In this document: positions 1 through 6,497 of the stretch, one piece after another
How positions within the stretch are numbered: the first letter of the stretch is position 1
How the letters are laid out: every line of letters begins with the position of its first letter
Assembly: GCA_030598385.1 (NCBI GenBank)
Contig: JAUVQB010000042.1
Location: forward strand, 1 to 8,581
Length of the DNA stretch: 8,581 nt
Origin: Alphaproteobacteria bacterium
GTDB taxonomy: Bacteria; Pseudomonadota; Alphaproteobacteria; Kiloniellales; JAKSDN01
Direction of reading: 5' to 3'
Notes under the pieces: generated by a model
Database searches by the model: none
Told to the model about the DNA's origin: nothing
What the model saw: only the letters and a program-made list of their open reading frames with translations
Made by a program: the position numbers and the translations under genes

Positions 1-138
1 ATTCTCCAGTCCGGTCCAGATCGACATTTGAGTGTCGCCGGCGAAGATGCGGTTGCGGAACACCTCCCGTTGCGAGGGTCTGGTGTGAAGCTTGACGCCG
101 ACATCCGCCCAGCTATCGGCGATGAGCCGGCGTCTCAT
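1..138 (-). CDS. Family-5 peptide ABC transporter substrate-binding protein, shortened at the N-terminus; runs off the window edge
   Basis: This frame starts at the ATG at 138-136, which overlaps the TGA of the upstream ATPase gene (ATGA), and stays open to the window edge, giving 46 residues. After MRRR it reads LIADSWADVGVKL, then SQREVFRNRIFAGDTQMSIW and TGLEN. From memory of the SBP_bac_5 family, this matches the late-middle part of oligopeptide/dipeptide-binding proteins (a conserved pattern like LI.DSW...GIKL followed by QREVFRNRIFAG), not their beginning. A complete member is usually over 500 residues, begins with a signal peptide, and would show this segment several hundred residues in. 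None of that lies upstream, because the ATPase gene occupies the space. The gene order, ATPase then binding protein, is normal for these importers, so I infer an internal deletion that kept the start codon and about four codons. Without an export signal the product should not work as a periplasmic receptor. An assembly error is the main alternative. Confidence 0.6.
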   Translation of the reverse strand, partial: MRRRLIADSWADVGVKLHTRPSQREVFRNRIFAGDTQMSIWTGLEN

Positions 139-2051
139 TGCGCCGCCTCCAGCCCGCCCAGCGACGGATCTGCCCTGACGAAATGCCCGTTGCCCAGTTC
201 GACGAACGCAAGCCGCGCAGTTCCGTTCACGGTAAACGGCGACGGCCAGGCCGCCGGGTCGGAGGCGCGGCCCTCCATCAGGGCGCCGAGGTTCAGGCGG
301 CGATCCGGATGGGGCTCCGGCACGGCGGAGACCAGGGCCTTGGTGTAGGGATGCACGGGTTGCTGGAACAAGAACTCGCGCGGCGCCAGCTCCACCAGGC
401 GGCCACAGCACATGACGGCGATCCGGTCGGCGATGTAATCGACCACCGCAAGGTTATGGCTGACAAACATGTAGGTGAGGCCAAGCTCGGTCTTGAGGTC
501 CTTCAGCAGGTTCAGAACTTGGGCCTGAATCGAGACGTCCAAGGCCGAGACCGGCTCGTCGCAAATCAGCAGGTCGGGCTTGAGCGCGAGCGCCCGGGCG
601 ATGCCGATGCGCTGGCGCTGGCCGCCGGAGAAGGAATGGGGGTATCGCTTGAGATGCCGCACGTCGAGGCCGACCACGCGCAACAGATCCTTGACCATCT
701 CGCCGCGCGAATGGGCATCGCCGATGCCGTGGATCACCAGTGGCTCGCTGATGATGTCGAACACCGTCATGCGTGGGTTGAGCGAGCTGAAGGGGTCCTG
801 AAAGACAAACTGAATGCGCCGGCGAAAGGCCGCGAGATCTTCGCCTTCCAAGGCCAGAACATCGACGATTCTGCCGCGGTCGTTGAATGCGACCTGGCCG
901 CTGTCGGGCGTCAGCGCGCGCATCACGATCTTCGACAGGGTCGTTTTGCCGCAGCCGCTTTCGCCGACCAGACCCAGGCACTCCCCGCGCCGGATCGTGA
1001 AACTGACGTCGTCGACCGCCAGGGTCTGCGATTGTCGGCTGCCGATCAGGCCGGCCTTGCGGTTGGTGAAGTGTTTGGTGACATGCTCGACCGCGAGCAT
1101 CGGACCCTGCTTGTCGGCGTCGCTTGGCCAGGGATCCTTGGCTCTCAGCAGTGGCGAGCCACCGTCGTGCTTGATCTCGCGGATCGGCCGGAGGCGTTCA
1201 TCGCGGGCCATGTTGAAGCGCGGCACGGCGTGCAGCAGCGCCTTGAGATAGGGATGTTCGGCGCGCCGGAAGATATCGTCGAGCGTGCCGGATTCCATGA
1301 CCTCTCCCTGGTACATGACCACCACTTCTTCCGCCACGTTCGCAACGACGCCCAGGTCGTGCGTAATCATCAGCACCGCCATGCCCAGTTCCTCTTGCAG
1401 ATCGCTGATCAGTTTCAGGATCTGCGCCTGGATCGTCACGTCGAGCGCCGTAGTCGGTTCATCGGCGATCAGCAAAGCTGGCCGGCAGACCAGAGCCATG
1501 GCGATCATAGCCCTTTGACGGAGGCCCCCCGACAGCTCGAAAGGATAGGTTCGCAGCGCCTTGGCCGGGTTTGGAAACCCTACCAGGCGCAACATTTCGA
1601 TACAAATTTCCTCGCCCTCAATGCGGTTGACCCTGCGGTGCAAGTGCAAGGCCTCGGCGATCTGGTTGCCGACCGTGTGGACCGGCGAGAGGGAGGTCAT
1701 GGGTTCCTGAAATATGATCGAGATCCGGCCGCCGCGGATGCGCCGCATTTCGGAACTGTCGGGGCGCAGGGAGGCGATGTCGATCTCGCGGTGCGGCGCT
1801 GACTCGCCATTCGCCGGCTTTGCCTTGGCCGGGTCGGCGAACACGATACTGCCACCCTCAATACTCGCGGCCTTGGGCAGGATGCCCATTATGGCTTGGC
1901 TGACCACGGACTTGCCTGAACCGGACTCGCCGACCAGTGCGACCGTGGAGCCGGGTCGGATTCGGAAACTCACCCCACGCACCGCTTCGAGTCGGCCTTC
2001 CGGCAGATGGAAGGCGATCTTGAGGTCTTCGACCCTGAGCAGATGCTCCAT
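135..2051 (-). CDS. Fused two-domain ATPase of a dipeptide/oligopeptide ABC importer (DppD-DppF / YejF type)
   Basis: This 638-residue protein energises a Dpp/Opp/Yej-type peptide importer from the cytoplasmic side of the inner membrane. It contains two complete nucleotide-binding halves. Half 1 has Walker A GESGSGKS (41-48), Q-loop FQEP (Gln115), signature LSGGLRQR (173-180), Walker B LLIADEP (193-199) and switch His231. Half 2 has Walker A GESGCGKT (363-370), Q-loop FQDP (Gln418), signature FSGGQRQR (474-481), Walker B LLICDEP (494-500) and His532. Each half ends in the HPY motif ([15 protein letters not shown]) of the oligopeptide-transporter C-terminal extension. All catalytic positions are intact and the length is normal for fused members. 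I chose the ATG at 2051 because AAGGGA lies 8 bases upstream; a GTG at 2072 would add seven residues. No permease gene is in the window, and the coupled downstream receptor gene looks deleted. Peptide specificity is known for the family, not shown here. Confidence 0.95.
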   Translation of the reverse strand: MEHLLRVEDLKIAFHLPEGRLEAVRGVSFRIRPGSTVALVGESGSGKSVVSQAIMGILPKAASIEGGSIVFADPAKAKPANGESAPHREIDIASLRPDSSEMRRIRGGRISIIFQEPMTSLSPVHTVGNQIAEALHLHRRVNRIEGEEICIEMLRLVGFPNPAKALRTYPFELSGGLRQRAMIAMALVCRPALLIADEPTTALDVTIQAQILKLISDLQEELGMAVLMITHDLGVVANVAEEVVVMYQGEVMESGTLDDIFRRAEHPYLKALLHAVPRFNMARDERLRPIREIKHDGGSPLLRAKDPWPSDADKQGPMLAVEHVTKHFTNRKAGLIGSRQSQTLAVDDVSFTIRRGECLGLVGESGCGKTTLSKIVMRALTPDSGQVAFNDRGRIVDVLALEGEDLAAFRRRIQFVFQDPFSSLNPRMTVFDIISEPLVIHGIGDAHSRGEMVKDLLRVVGLDVRHLKRYPHSFSGGQRQRIGIARALALKPDLLICDEPVSALDVSIQAQVLNLLKDLKTELGLTYMFVSHNLAVVDYIADRIAVMCCGRLVELAPREFLFQQPVHPYTKALVSAVPEPHPDRRLNLGALMEGRASDPAAWPSPFTVNGTARLAFVELGNGHFVRADPSLGGLEAAQ

Positions 2052-2165
2052 TTTAGCCGTCCCTTGTGCCACCCCGTGCTCCCAATCTCTTGGACGCCGC
2101 CGAACCGGCTCTGCATCGCGCGCGTGGCAAATGACTCAAGACTGTTCTGGCCCGTCGCATGAAGA
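2052..2165 (-). other. 114-bp intergenic gap separating the glycosyltransferase operon from the peptide-ABC genes
   Basis: This gap follows the TAG of the small membrane-protein gene and precedes the ATG of the ATPase gene. It is the longest non-coding stretch in the window and the likeliest place for an ABC promoter or for the end of the upstream transcript. The only hairpin I find is short (GCCG-AAC-CGGC on the plus strand, 2099-2109) and has no T-run, so I do not call a terminator. I found no pair of -35 and -10 boxes convincing enough to annotate. Confidence 0.5.
2060..2065 (-). promoter_or_regulatory. Ribosome binding site of the peptide-ABC ATPase gene
   Basis: On the minus strand AAGGGA lies 8 bases before the ATG at 2051. 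It is a clear Shine-Dalgarno match and favours that ATG over the in-frame GTG at 2072, whose upstream sequence (GAGCACGGG) is weaker. Confidence 0.55.
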
Positions 2166-2693
2166 CTACCCGAGCCTGGATCCGGATGCCTCCGGCGGCG
2201 GGGTCTCCTGGTCGGCGTCGACGCCAAGGCTCAAGAGGTTGCCCGCCGAGGCCGGGTCCATGGCGAAACCGTTATCCCGTATCGCTTTGGCGGCGCGCCA
2301 GGCAACGTAGTCAAACCCCTCCATACCGGAATCGTATGTGAGCGAACGCCCTCCCCCCTTCAATTTGAGCTGCATGAAACCTCCCTGGGACCGCTCTTGT
2401 CGCTTGGTGCCAAAATACCTCAGTTTCAGCCATTGCAGATCCGCCCACGCCATGACGCGCGTCCGCAAACCCACATCGCAGATGTCTGTGTCGGAAACCG
2501 CCACCCTGGTCACATTGCGCTGGAGCGTTCTGAAGGCGAAATAACCGAACAGGGCGCTCCAGCTCCCGAATATCGCAACTATCGCAGGCGAGAGGGGCGT
2601 AGACAACAGGACGCCGAGCCCGACGGCGAGTCCGGCGCCGGCGCGAATGTAATCCCCGGCCAGGGCGCGCGCCGGATATCGGCAGACCATCAT
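2166..2693 (-). CDS. Small membrane protein with two predicted transmembrane helices and a soluble C-terminal domain; function unknown
   Basis: This 175-residue protein cannot be assigned a function from sequence alone. After a short basic N-terminus (CRYPARALAGDYIR) it has two hydrophobic segments at about 17-32 (AGAGLAVGLGVLL core) and 36-54 (AIVAIFGSWSALFGYFAF), separated by a short Pro-containing turn. This suggests a helical hairpin with both ends in the cytoplasm. The rest (about 55-150) looks like a small beta-rich domain with VTRVAVSDTDI, a W-rich stretch (WADLQWLKLRYF) and FMQLKLKGG. This layout recalls bacterial PH-like membrane proteins, but the resemblance is weak. The tail is Pro/Glu/Ser-rich. 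The start at 2693 overlaps the deacetylase stop (ATGA); a second ATG follows at 2690, and an in-frame ATG at 2705 is possible. As the last gene of the coupled operon, it may help anchor or regulate the glycan enzymes (inference). Confidence 0.75.
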   Translation of the reverse strand: MMVCRYPARALAGDYIRAGAGLAVGLGVLLSTPLSPAIVAIFGSWSALFGYFAFRTLQRNVTRVAVSDTDICDVGLRTRVMAWADLQWLKLRYFGTKRQERSQGGFMQLKLKGGGRSLTYDSGMEGFDYVAWRAAKAIRDNGFAMDPASAGNLLSLGVDADQETPPPEASGSRLG

Positions 2694-3508
2694 GAGTCCA
2701 CACATGGCGCGGCGGACAGATGAAAGGCCTCGTCGGCTGTGATCCAACGCGCTGCCGGATGATCGCTGAGCATCGCAAGTAGGCGCGCTACGAAGCTCCA
2801 GGCCGCGTCGTCCATGACCAAGTGGTGGGTGAGCAGGCCGCTGGGTTCGTCTGGCTCGGCCCTGCACGGGCCGTCGGCTGGCGATTCCACCTTTGCCCGC
2901 CGGCGGGCGCGCAGATTTCCGATCAACAAGTTCAACGCTTCGTTCTCCCCCAAGAACCCCCGCTCAGGCCGCCAACGCATGACATCGACATGCGTGTTGC
3001 ATGCGACCAGTCCCTCTGCCGGCCTCAACGCGGTGCGGGCGGTGTGGGCGGAGAGCCCGCGAAACCCGAGTCCGGCCAACACGGGAACAAACTCATCCGC
3101 AATCCGGTTCCAAGGCGGAACCAGGACCGGGACGGCTTGCTTCCCGAATTTGGCTTTCAGCATAGCCTGGCCGCCTGCAAGTTCTTCGCAGATCGCGACA
3201 CAGGGGCGATGTGGGCCCAGTTCCATGGACTTCTCGCCCTCCGGGGCGTGATTCGCATGATCGAAACCGTGTTGGAGCACGCTGACGTGCGCCGCGGCTC
3301 CTTCCAGCCGCAAGGCCAGCGCGGCCGTGGCGCGGGCCGGGATGACCGCCAAGCTCAAAGGGGCCCGATGCTGTTCTGCGAGATCGAGCAGGCGGTCGAG
3401 CGCCGGGCCGCCGTCGACCGCATCGTCGTCGCGCCACCAAAAGGTGGCCGCCCGGCCAGATTCGCGCCAGGCCTCCAGTTCCCGATGCAATGTCTGCCAG
3501 CCGCTCAT
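2690..3508 (-). CDS. Polysaccharide deacetylase-like protein (NodB/CE4 fold, uncharacterised subfamily)
   Basis: This 272-residue protein resembles NodB-type metal-dependent deacetylases, which remove acetyl groups from sugar residues. Visible landmarks are WWRDDDA (24-30), fitting motif 1 with its catalytic and metal-binding Asp residues; LQHGFDHANH (78-87), fitting motif 2 with His80 and His84 in the H-x3-H spacing; VPPWNR (130-135) as a possible motif 3; and LLTHHLVMD (225-233) as the late His motif. There is no signal peptide or membrane helix, so a cytoplasmic location is likely. That is unusual for enzymes acting on finished cell-wall polymers and would suit a lipid-linked or soluble precursor. 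The ATG at 3508 overlaps the stop of the upstream glycosyltransferase gene (ATGA), and its own stop overlaps the next start. The fold assignment is fairly firm; the substrate, and whether the reaction is N-deacetylation at all, are unknown. Confidence 0.85.
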   Translation of the reverse strand: MSGWQTLHRELEAWRESGRAATFWWRDDDAVDGGPALDRLLDLAEQHRAPLSLAVIPARATAALALRLEGAAAHVSVLQHGFDHANHAPEGEKSMELGPHRPCVAICEELAGGQAMLKAKFGKQAVPVLVPPWNRIADEFVPVLAGLGFRGLSAHTARTALRPAEGLVACNTHVDVMRWRPERGFLGENEALNLLIGNLRARRRAKVESPADGPCRAEPDEPSGLLTHHLVMDDAAWSFVARLLAMLSDHPAARWITADEAFHLSAAPCVDS

Positions 3509-4695
3509 GGGGTCATACTATCAAGTATGTCCTGTAGGATGGCGGCCGTTTTTCGGGCTCCCGCCATGTCGATCGGTCGCGCCGGGCCTGGGTCTGTCAG
3601 GGCCAGCGCCCGGCGCAGCCCTTGATCGAGGCTCTCGCCGGTGAGCTCGGCTTCCGCCACCACGGCCAGCAGGCCCCGTTCTGCCAAGAGATCGGCCCGC
3701 CGGCTCTGTTCGGTCTCGGAACCGGCGGAAAAAGGGACCACGACCGCCGGTCGGCCGCTGCGCAGGACCTCCATGACCGTGTTGTAGCCGGCCTGGCTGA
3801 TCGACAGGCGGCAGCGGGCGAGCAGGCCCTGAAAGTCCGGCCGCGACCGCTCGACGCTCACGCCGCCCGTTAAACGGTTACGCGCGCGCCGGGTCAAGGC
3901 GTCGAACGCCGCCGCCGGATAGTGCTCGCCCACCAGGATGCGCCAAGGCGCGGCCTTGAGCGGACCGATCGGTCGGGCCGCGAGCGCGGCCTCGATCAAA
4001 GGCCCTGCAACCCGGCCGCCGCCGGCCGAGACCAGGACCTCGCCCTGTCCCGCGGCGTCCGGTGCCACCCCCTGGCCCGAGGGGCCGGGCGGCTCGCTCA
4101 CCACGTATCCGGTGTAGATCACCTCGGGCGCGACCTTGGCGATCTCGGGGAAGGTCAGATCCAGGGTTGCGACGGCGGGATCGCCGTGCACCAGCACCCG
4201 GTCGAAAAACCGCTCCAGGGTGGCCACCATCCACTGAGTCTTTTCGGCGCTCTGCTGCTCGTTGAGGATGTCGCGAACTGAACAGACGACGGCGGGCCGA
4301 GGGGTCTGTTCTACCGCCGTCTCAAGCAGCGGGAGCAGCTCGAAGCGCATCTGCCGCCGCCCCAAGGGAAACATCTCGGTAATCAACAGCCGCGGCCGCG
4401 CGGCCCGGAACACATCGAGCAATCGGGCGGCGCGTTCGGCCTTCCAGGCCTCATCTATGGCCTCGCCCTTGTCGTCCACCAAGCTGGAAAAGTGCTCGTC
4501 GAAGCTCTTGAGCGGCGGCAACTGAACCAAGCGTGCCGCGCCGATGTCGAGGCCGGGTACGGGCAGGCCGCCCGAGACGAGAACCACCTTCACCCCGGCC
4601 GCGTCGAGCGCCCGGACGATGGCTGCCGACCGGCGCAGGTGGCCGATGCCCAACAAATGCTGGACGTAAAACAGGACGTCGGCGGATCCGCTCAC
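3505..4695 (-). CDS. MurG/GT28-like glycosyltransferase (COG4671-like predicted glycosyl transferase)
   Basis: This 396-residue protein has the GT-B outline of MurG-like enzymes, which transfer a sugar from a nucleotide sugar. The N-terminal half opens with VLFYVQHLLGIGHLRR (7-22), where the GxGH-type loop sits at the acceptor side. The C-terminal half begins after TGY (195-197) with VSAGGG (222-227) and carries SQAGYNTVMEVL (300-311) and PFSAGSETEQ (321-330), the Gly-rich loop and Glu/Gln region expected to hold the nucleotide sugar. The start is a GTG at 4695 that overlaps the phosphatase stop as GTGA. The frame stays open upstream through the phosphatase gene to 5307, but that stretch is antiparallel-free, Arg/Pro/Gly-rich shadow sequence and not part of this protein. 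It shares landmarks with the partial gene at 7906-8581, so the locus holds two relatives. Donor and acceptor sugars are unknown. Confidence 0.85.
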   Translation of the reverse strand: MSGSADVLFYVQHLLGIGHLRRSAAIVRALDAAGVKVVLVSGGLPVPGLDIGAARLVQLPPLKSFDEHFSSLVDDKGEAIDEAWKAERAARLLDVFRAARPRLLITEMFPLGRRQMRFELLPLLETAVEQTPRPAVVCSVRDILNEQQSAEKTQWMVATLERFFDRVLVHGDPAVATLDLTFPEIAKVAPEVIYTGYVVSEPPGPSGQGVAPDAAGQGEVLVSAGGGRVAGPLIEAALAARPIGPLKAAPWRILVGEHYPAAAFDALTRRARNRLTGGVSVERSRPDFQGLLARCRLSISQAGYNTVMEVLRSGRPAVVVPFSAGSETEQSRRADLLAERGLLAVVAEAELTGESLDQGLRRALALTDPGPARPIDMAGARKTAAILQDILDSMTP

Positions 4696-5294
4696 GGCAG
4701 GAGGGTCAGGTTCAGGCGTGCGACAGCCAGGCGGCCGTCCGATGACAGCCGAAACGCGTGGGCGCAGTCCGGCCGCAGCTTGTCCGGCGGCTGTCCGCGC
4801 AGCTCCCACCCGGTGGCAAGCGCATAGAGCGCCCGGATGACACCCTTGTGGGCCACCGCGATACAGGGCCGTTTGGCGGTTGCCACGCGGTCGAGCCAGG
4901 GCGCGAGGCGGGTCTGCAGGTCGCGTGGGCTCTCGCCGCCCGGCGGGCGAAAGTCCAGGCCGCGCGCCTCGTTGGCCACCATGGATTCGCCCAAGCGGGC
5001 GCGCAGCTCCGTCAATCTCTCGCCCTCCCATTGACCCCAGTCGGTCTCGATCAGTTCGGGCACGACTTCGGCGTCTTCGTGGCCCAAGAGGGCGGCGGTC
5101 TCGCGGGCCCGGCGAAGCGGGCTGGTGGCCCAGTCGTAGGCCTGGAACGCCGGCGGAATTCGCCAGTCCCTGACCCGCGCCCGGCCTTCGCGACTCAGCG
5201 GCCGGTCGCTGCGGCCCTGGATGCGCCCCTCGGCGTTCCAGTCGGTGGGGCCGTGGCGCAGCAGGACCAGGTCCGCTCGAGAGCCGCGCGCCAT
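4692..5294 (-). CDS. Histidine phosphatase family protein (phosphoglycerate mutase-like / GpmB-like)
   Basis: This protein of about 200 residues belongs to the histidine phosphatase superfamily, which hydrolyses phosphate esters through a phospho-histidine intermediate. Counting from the GTG at 5297, it shows VLLRHGPTDWN (11-21) with catalytic His15, SPLRRARETA (59-68) with the usual Arg, the acidic site IETDWGQWEG (83-92), and AVAHKGVIRAL (148-158) with the second catalytic His150. The length is typical and all four landmarks are present, so it should be active. Two starts compete at the junction GTGATG: the GTG at 5297 overlaps the upstream TGA, while the ATG at 5294 begins on its last base; I prefer the ATG. 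Its place between two glycosyltransferase genes suggests it dephosphorylates a sugar phosphate or glycosylated intermediate, as alpha-ribazole or glucosyl-phosphoglycerate phosphatases of this superfamily do. The actual substrate is not determined. Confidence 0.9.
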   Translation of the reverse strand: MARGSRADLVLLRHGPTDWNAEGRIQGRSDRPLSREGRARVRDWRIPPAFQAYDWATSPLRRARETAALLGHEDAEVVPELIETDWGQWEGERLTELRARLGESMVANEARGLDFRPPGGESPRDLQTRLAPWLDRVATAKRPCIAVAHKGVIRALYALATGWELRGQPPDKLRPDCAHAFRLSSDGRLAVARLNLTLLP

Positions 5295-6442
5295 CACGCG
5301 ACCCCAAGAGTCTCGAGAATGCGCTTCAAGCTCACGGCGGCTTGCTCCAGGCTGTGCTCACGGGCGACCTTCGCGAGGGCGGCCCGGCCCATCCGCTCGC
5401 GGCGCTCCGGATCGCTCAGAAGGTGCGCCAGGTTGGCGGCGAAGGCGGCTGCATTGCCCGGCTCGGACAAGAGGCCGGTTTCGCCGCTCTCGACCAGGGC
5501 CGGCACCCCGCCGCTGCGCCCGGCGACCACCGGCAAGCCGGCCGCCTGGGCTTCTAGCAAGGCCATGCCGTAGGCTTCGTTGATGGCCGGCCAGGCCAAG
5601 AGGTCACAGCCCGCGAGCATGGCCGGCAGCTCAGGCTCGTCGACAGCGCCCGCGAAATGAACCCGCCGCCCGCCGCCAGCCTTCTCCACCAAAGAAGAAA
5701 AGGCCTGTTCGACGTCGCCTCGGGCCGGACCGTCGCCGACGATGAGGAGTTGCCATGCCGGATCCGGGAGCCGGGCAAGCGCCTCGGCCAGAAGCCGGTA
5801 GGACGCGAGCTTGTCGCCCTGCCGCATCATCGCCACCGCCGCGATGACCGGCCGGCCGGGGTTCAGGGCGAAGCCTTGGCACAGCGTGGCCCGATGCCTG
5901 TCGCGGGCACCGGCCGCGGCGCGGCCCGGCGCGGGGTCGAGGAAGGGAGGGATCAGGCGGACGGGACAGGTCTCCGGCAGGCAGCCCGCGTCGTCCGGAT
6001 TGAGGGTAATCACCGCAGATGCGCGCTCGACGGCCGCCAGGGTCGCGCGATGCCCGAGATCCCAAGGGCCGCCGGCGCGCTTGGGCGCGACCGAGGCTTC
6101 GGCCACGAGATAGGGTATGTCCAGCCCTCGGCTGACGGCAGGTCCGAGCCAGTCCGGCGCCTTGTAATAGAGATGATAGGTGAACCAGCATCCCGGACGC
6201 TCAGCGGCCGGCCGAGCCCGGAAGCGACGCAGGATCCGATCCGCCATCCCGGCGCCCACTTGAGCCAGCCGGGCCTGGCGTTCCGGGTCGCCGACGCCGT
6301 CACGGCTACTGAAGCGGCTCGCCAGTTCGACCTCCTGGCCGGCCAGGCCGAGCGCCTGCATGAGCAGATTGGCCATCCGCCGGTCGCCGGACGGCTGCGG
6401 ATGGCCCGGTGGCTTCATGGGGGCGTAAAACGCGATGCGCAT
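5294..6442 (-). CDS. Glycosyltransferase family 4 protein
   Basis: This 382-residue GT-B enzyme should transfer a sugar with retention of the anomeric bond. The N-terminal domain opens with MRIAFYAPMKPPGHP and SGDRRMANLL (18-27), a Gly-containing loop typical of GT4. The C-terminal Glycos_transf_1 domain runs from about 197: PVIAAVAMMRQGDK (198-211), LLIVGDGP (232-239), VHFAGAVDEPELPAML (261-276), then EAYGMALLE (289-297), the E-x7-E motif that contacts the nucleotide sugar, and GLPVVAGRSGGVPALV (302-317). I start it at the ATG at 6442, which has GGATAGG ending 4 bases upstream and begins exactly where family similarity begins. The frame is open 44 codons further up to 6574, but that extension overlaps the upstream gene and looks non-native. 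The gap to the upstream gene is 55 bases, and its stop overlaps the phosphatase start. Sugar specificity cannot be read from the sequence. Confidence 0.9.
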   Translation of the reverse strand: MRIAFYAPMKPPGHPQPSGDRRMANLLMQALGLAGQEVELASRFSSRDGVGDPERQARLAQVGAGMADRILRRFRARPAAERPGCWFTYHLYYKAPDWLGPAVSRGLDIPYLVAEASVAPKRAGGPWDLGHRATLAAVERASAVITLNPDDAGCLPETCPVRLIPPFLDPAPGRAAAGARDRHRATLCQGFALNPGRPVIAAVAMMRQGDKLASYRLLAEALARLPDPAWQLLIVGDGPARGDVEQAFSSLVEKAGGGRRVHFAGAVDEPELPAMLAGCDLLAWPAINEAYGMALLEAQAAGLPVVAGRSGGVPALVESGETGLLSEPGNAAAFAANLAHLLSDPERRERMGRAALAKVAREHSLEQAAVSLKRILETLGVA

Positions 6443-6446
6443 GTGA

Positions 6447-6453
6447 CCTATCC
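6447..6453 (-). promoter_or_regulatory. Probable ribosome binding site of the second GT4 gene
   Basis: On the minus strand GGATAGG lies 4 bases before the ATG at 6442. The spacing is a little short, but it is the only purine-rich block near this ATG and supports it over the upstream in-frame start at 6574. Confidence 0.4.
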
Positions 6454-6469
6454 GGCCCTCAGGAGGGCC
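6454..6469. repeat. Short perfect inverted repeat in the gap between the two GT4 genes
   Basis: The plus strand reads ggccctc-ag-gagggcc, a perfect 7-bp palindrome with a 2-base centre (realistically a 6-bp stem with a 4-base loop). It lies just upstream of the 6442 start and next to the probable ribosome binding site. No T-run follows on the minus strand, so it is not a standard terminator. It might tune translation of the next gene or be chance in GC-rich DNA. Confidence 0.4.
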
Positions 6470-6497
6470 CGCCCGCCGACAGTGGGCATGGCCGCGG

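Noticed and set aside
138..1802. Long open frame on the plus strand (554 codons)
   Set aside because: It lies opposite the ATPase gene, which has all ABC motifs intact. The plus-strand product has no recognisable motif and is rich in His, Arg, Gln and Asp, as expected from antisense reading of GC-biased codons.
2052..2072. GTG at 2072 as start of the ATPase gene
   Set aside because: The ATG at 2051 has AAGGGA at 8 bases and begins the conserved domain; the seven extra residues add nothing recognisable.
2099..2109. Small hairpin in the gap before the ATPase gene as terminator
   Set aside because: Only 4 base pairs and no T-run.
4696..5307. N-terminal extension of the MurG-like transferase through the phosphatase region
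   Set aside because: Family similarity begins only at the GTG at 4695. The extension is out-of-frame reading of the phosphatase gene, whose catalytic motifs are in the other frame.
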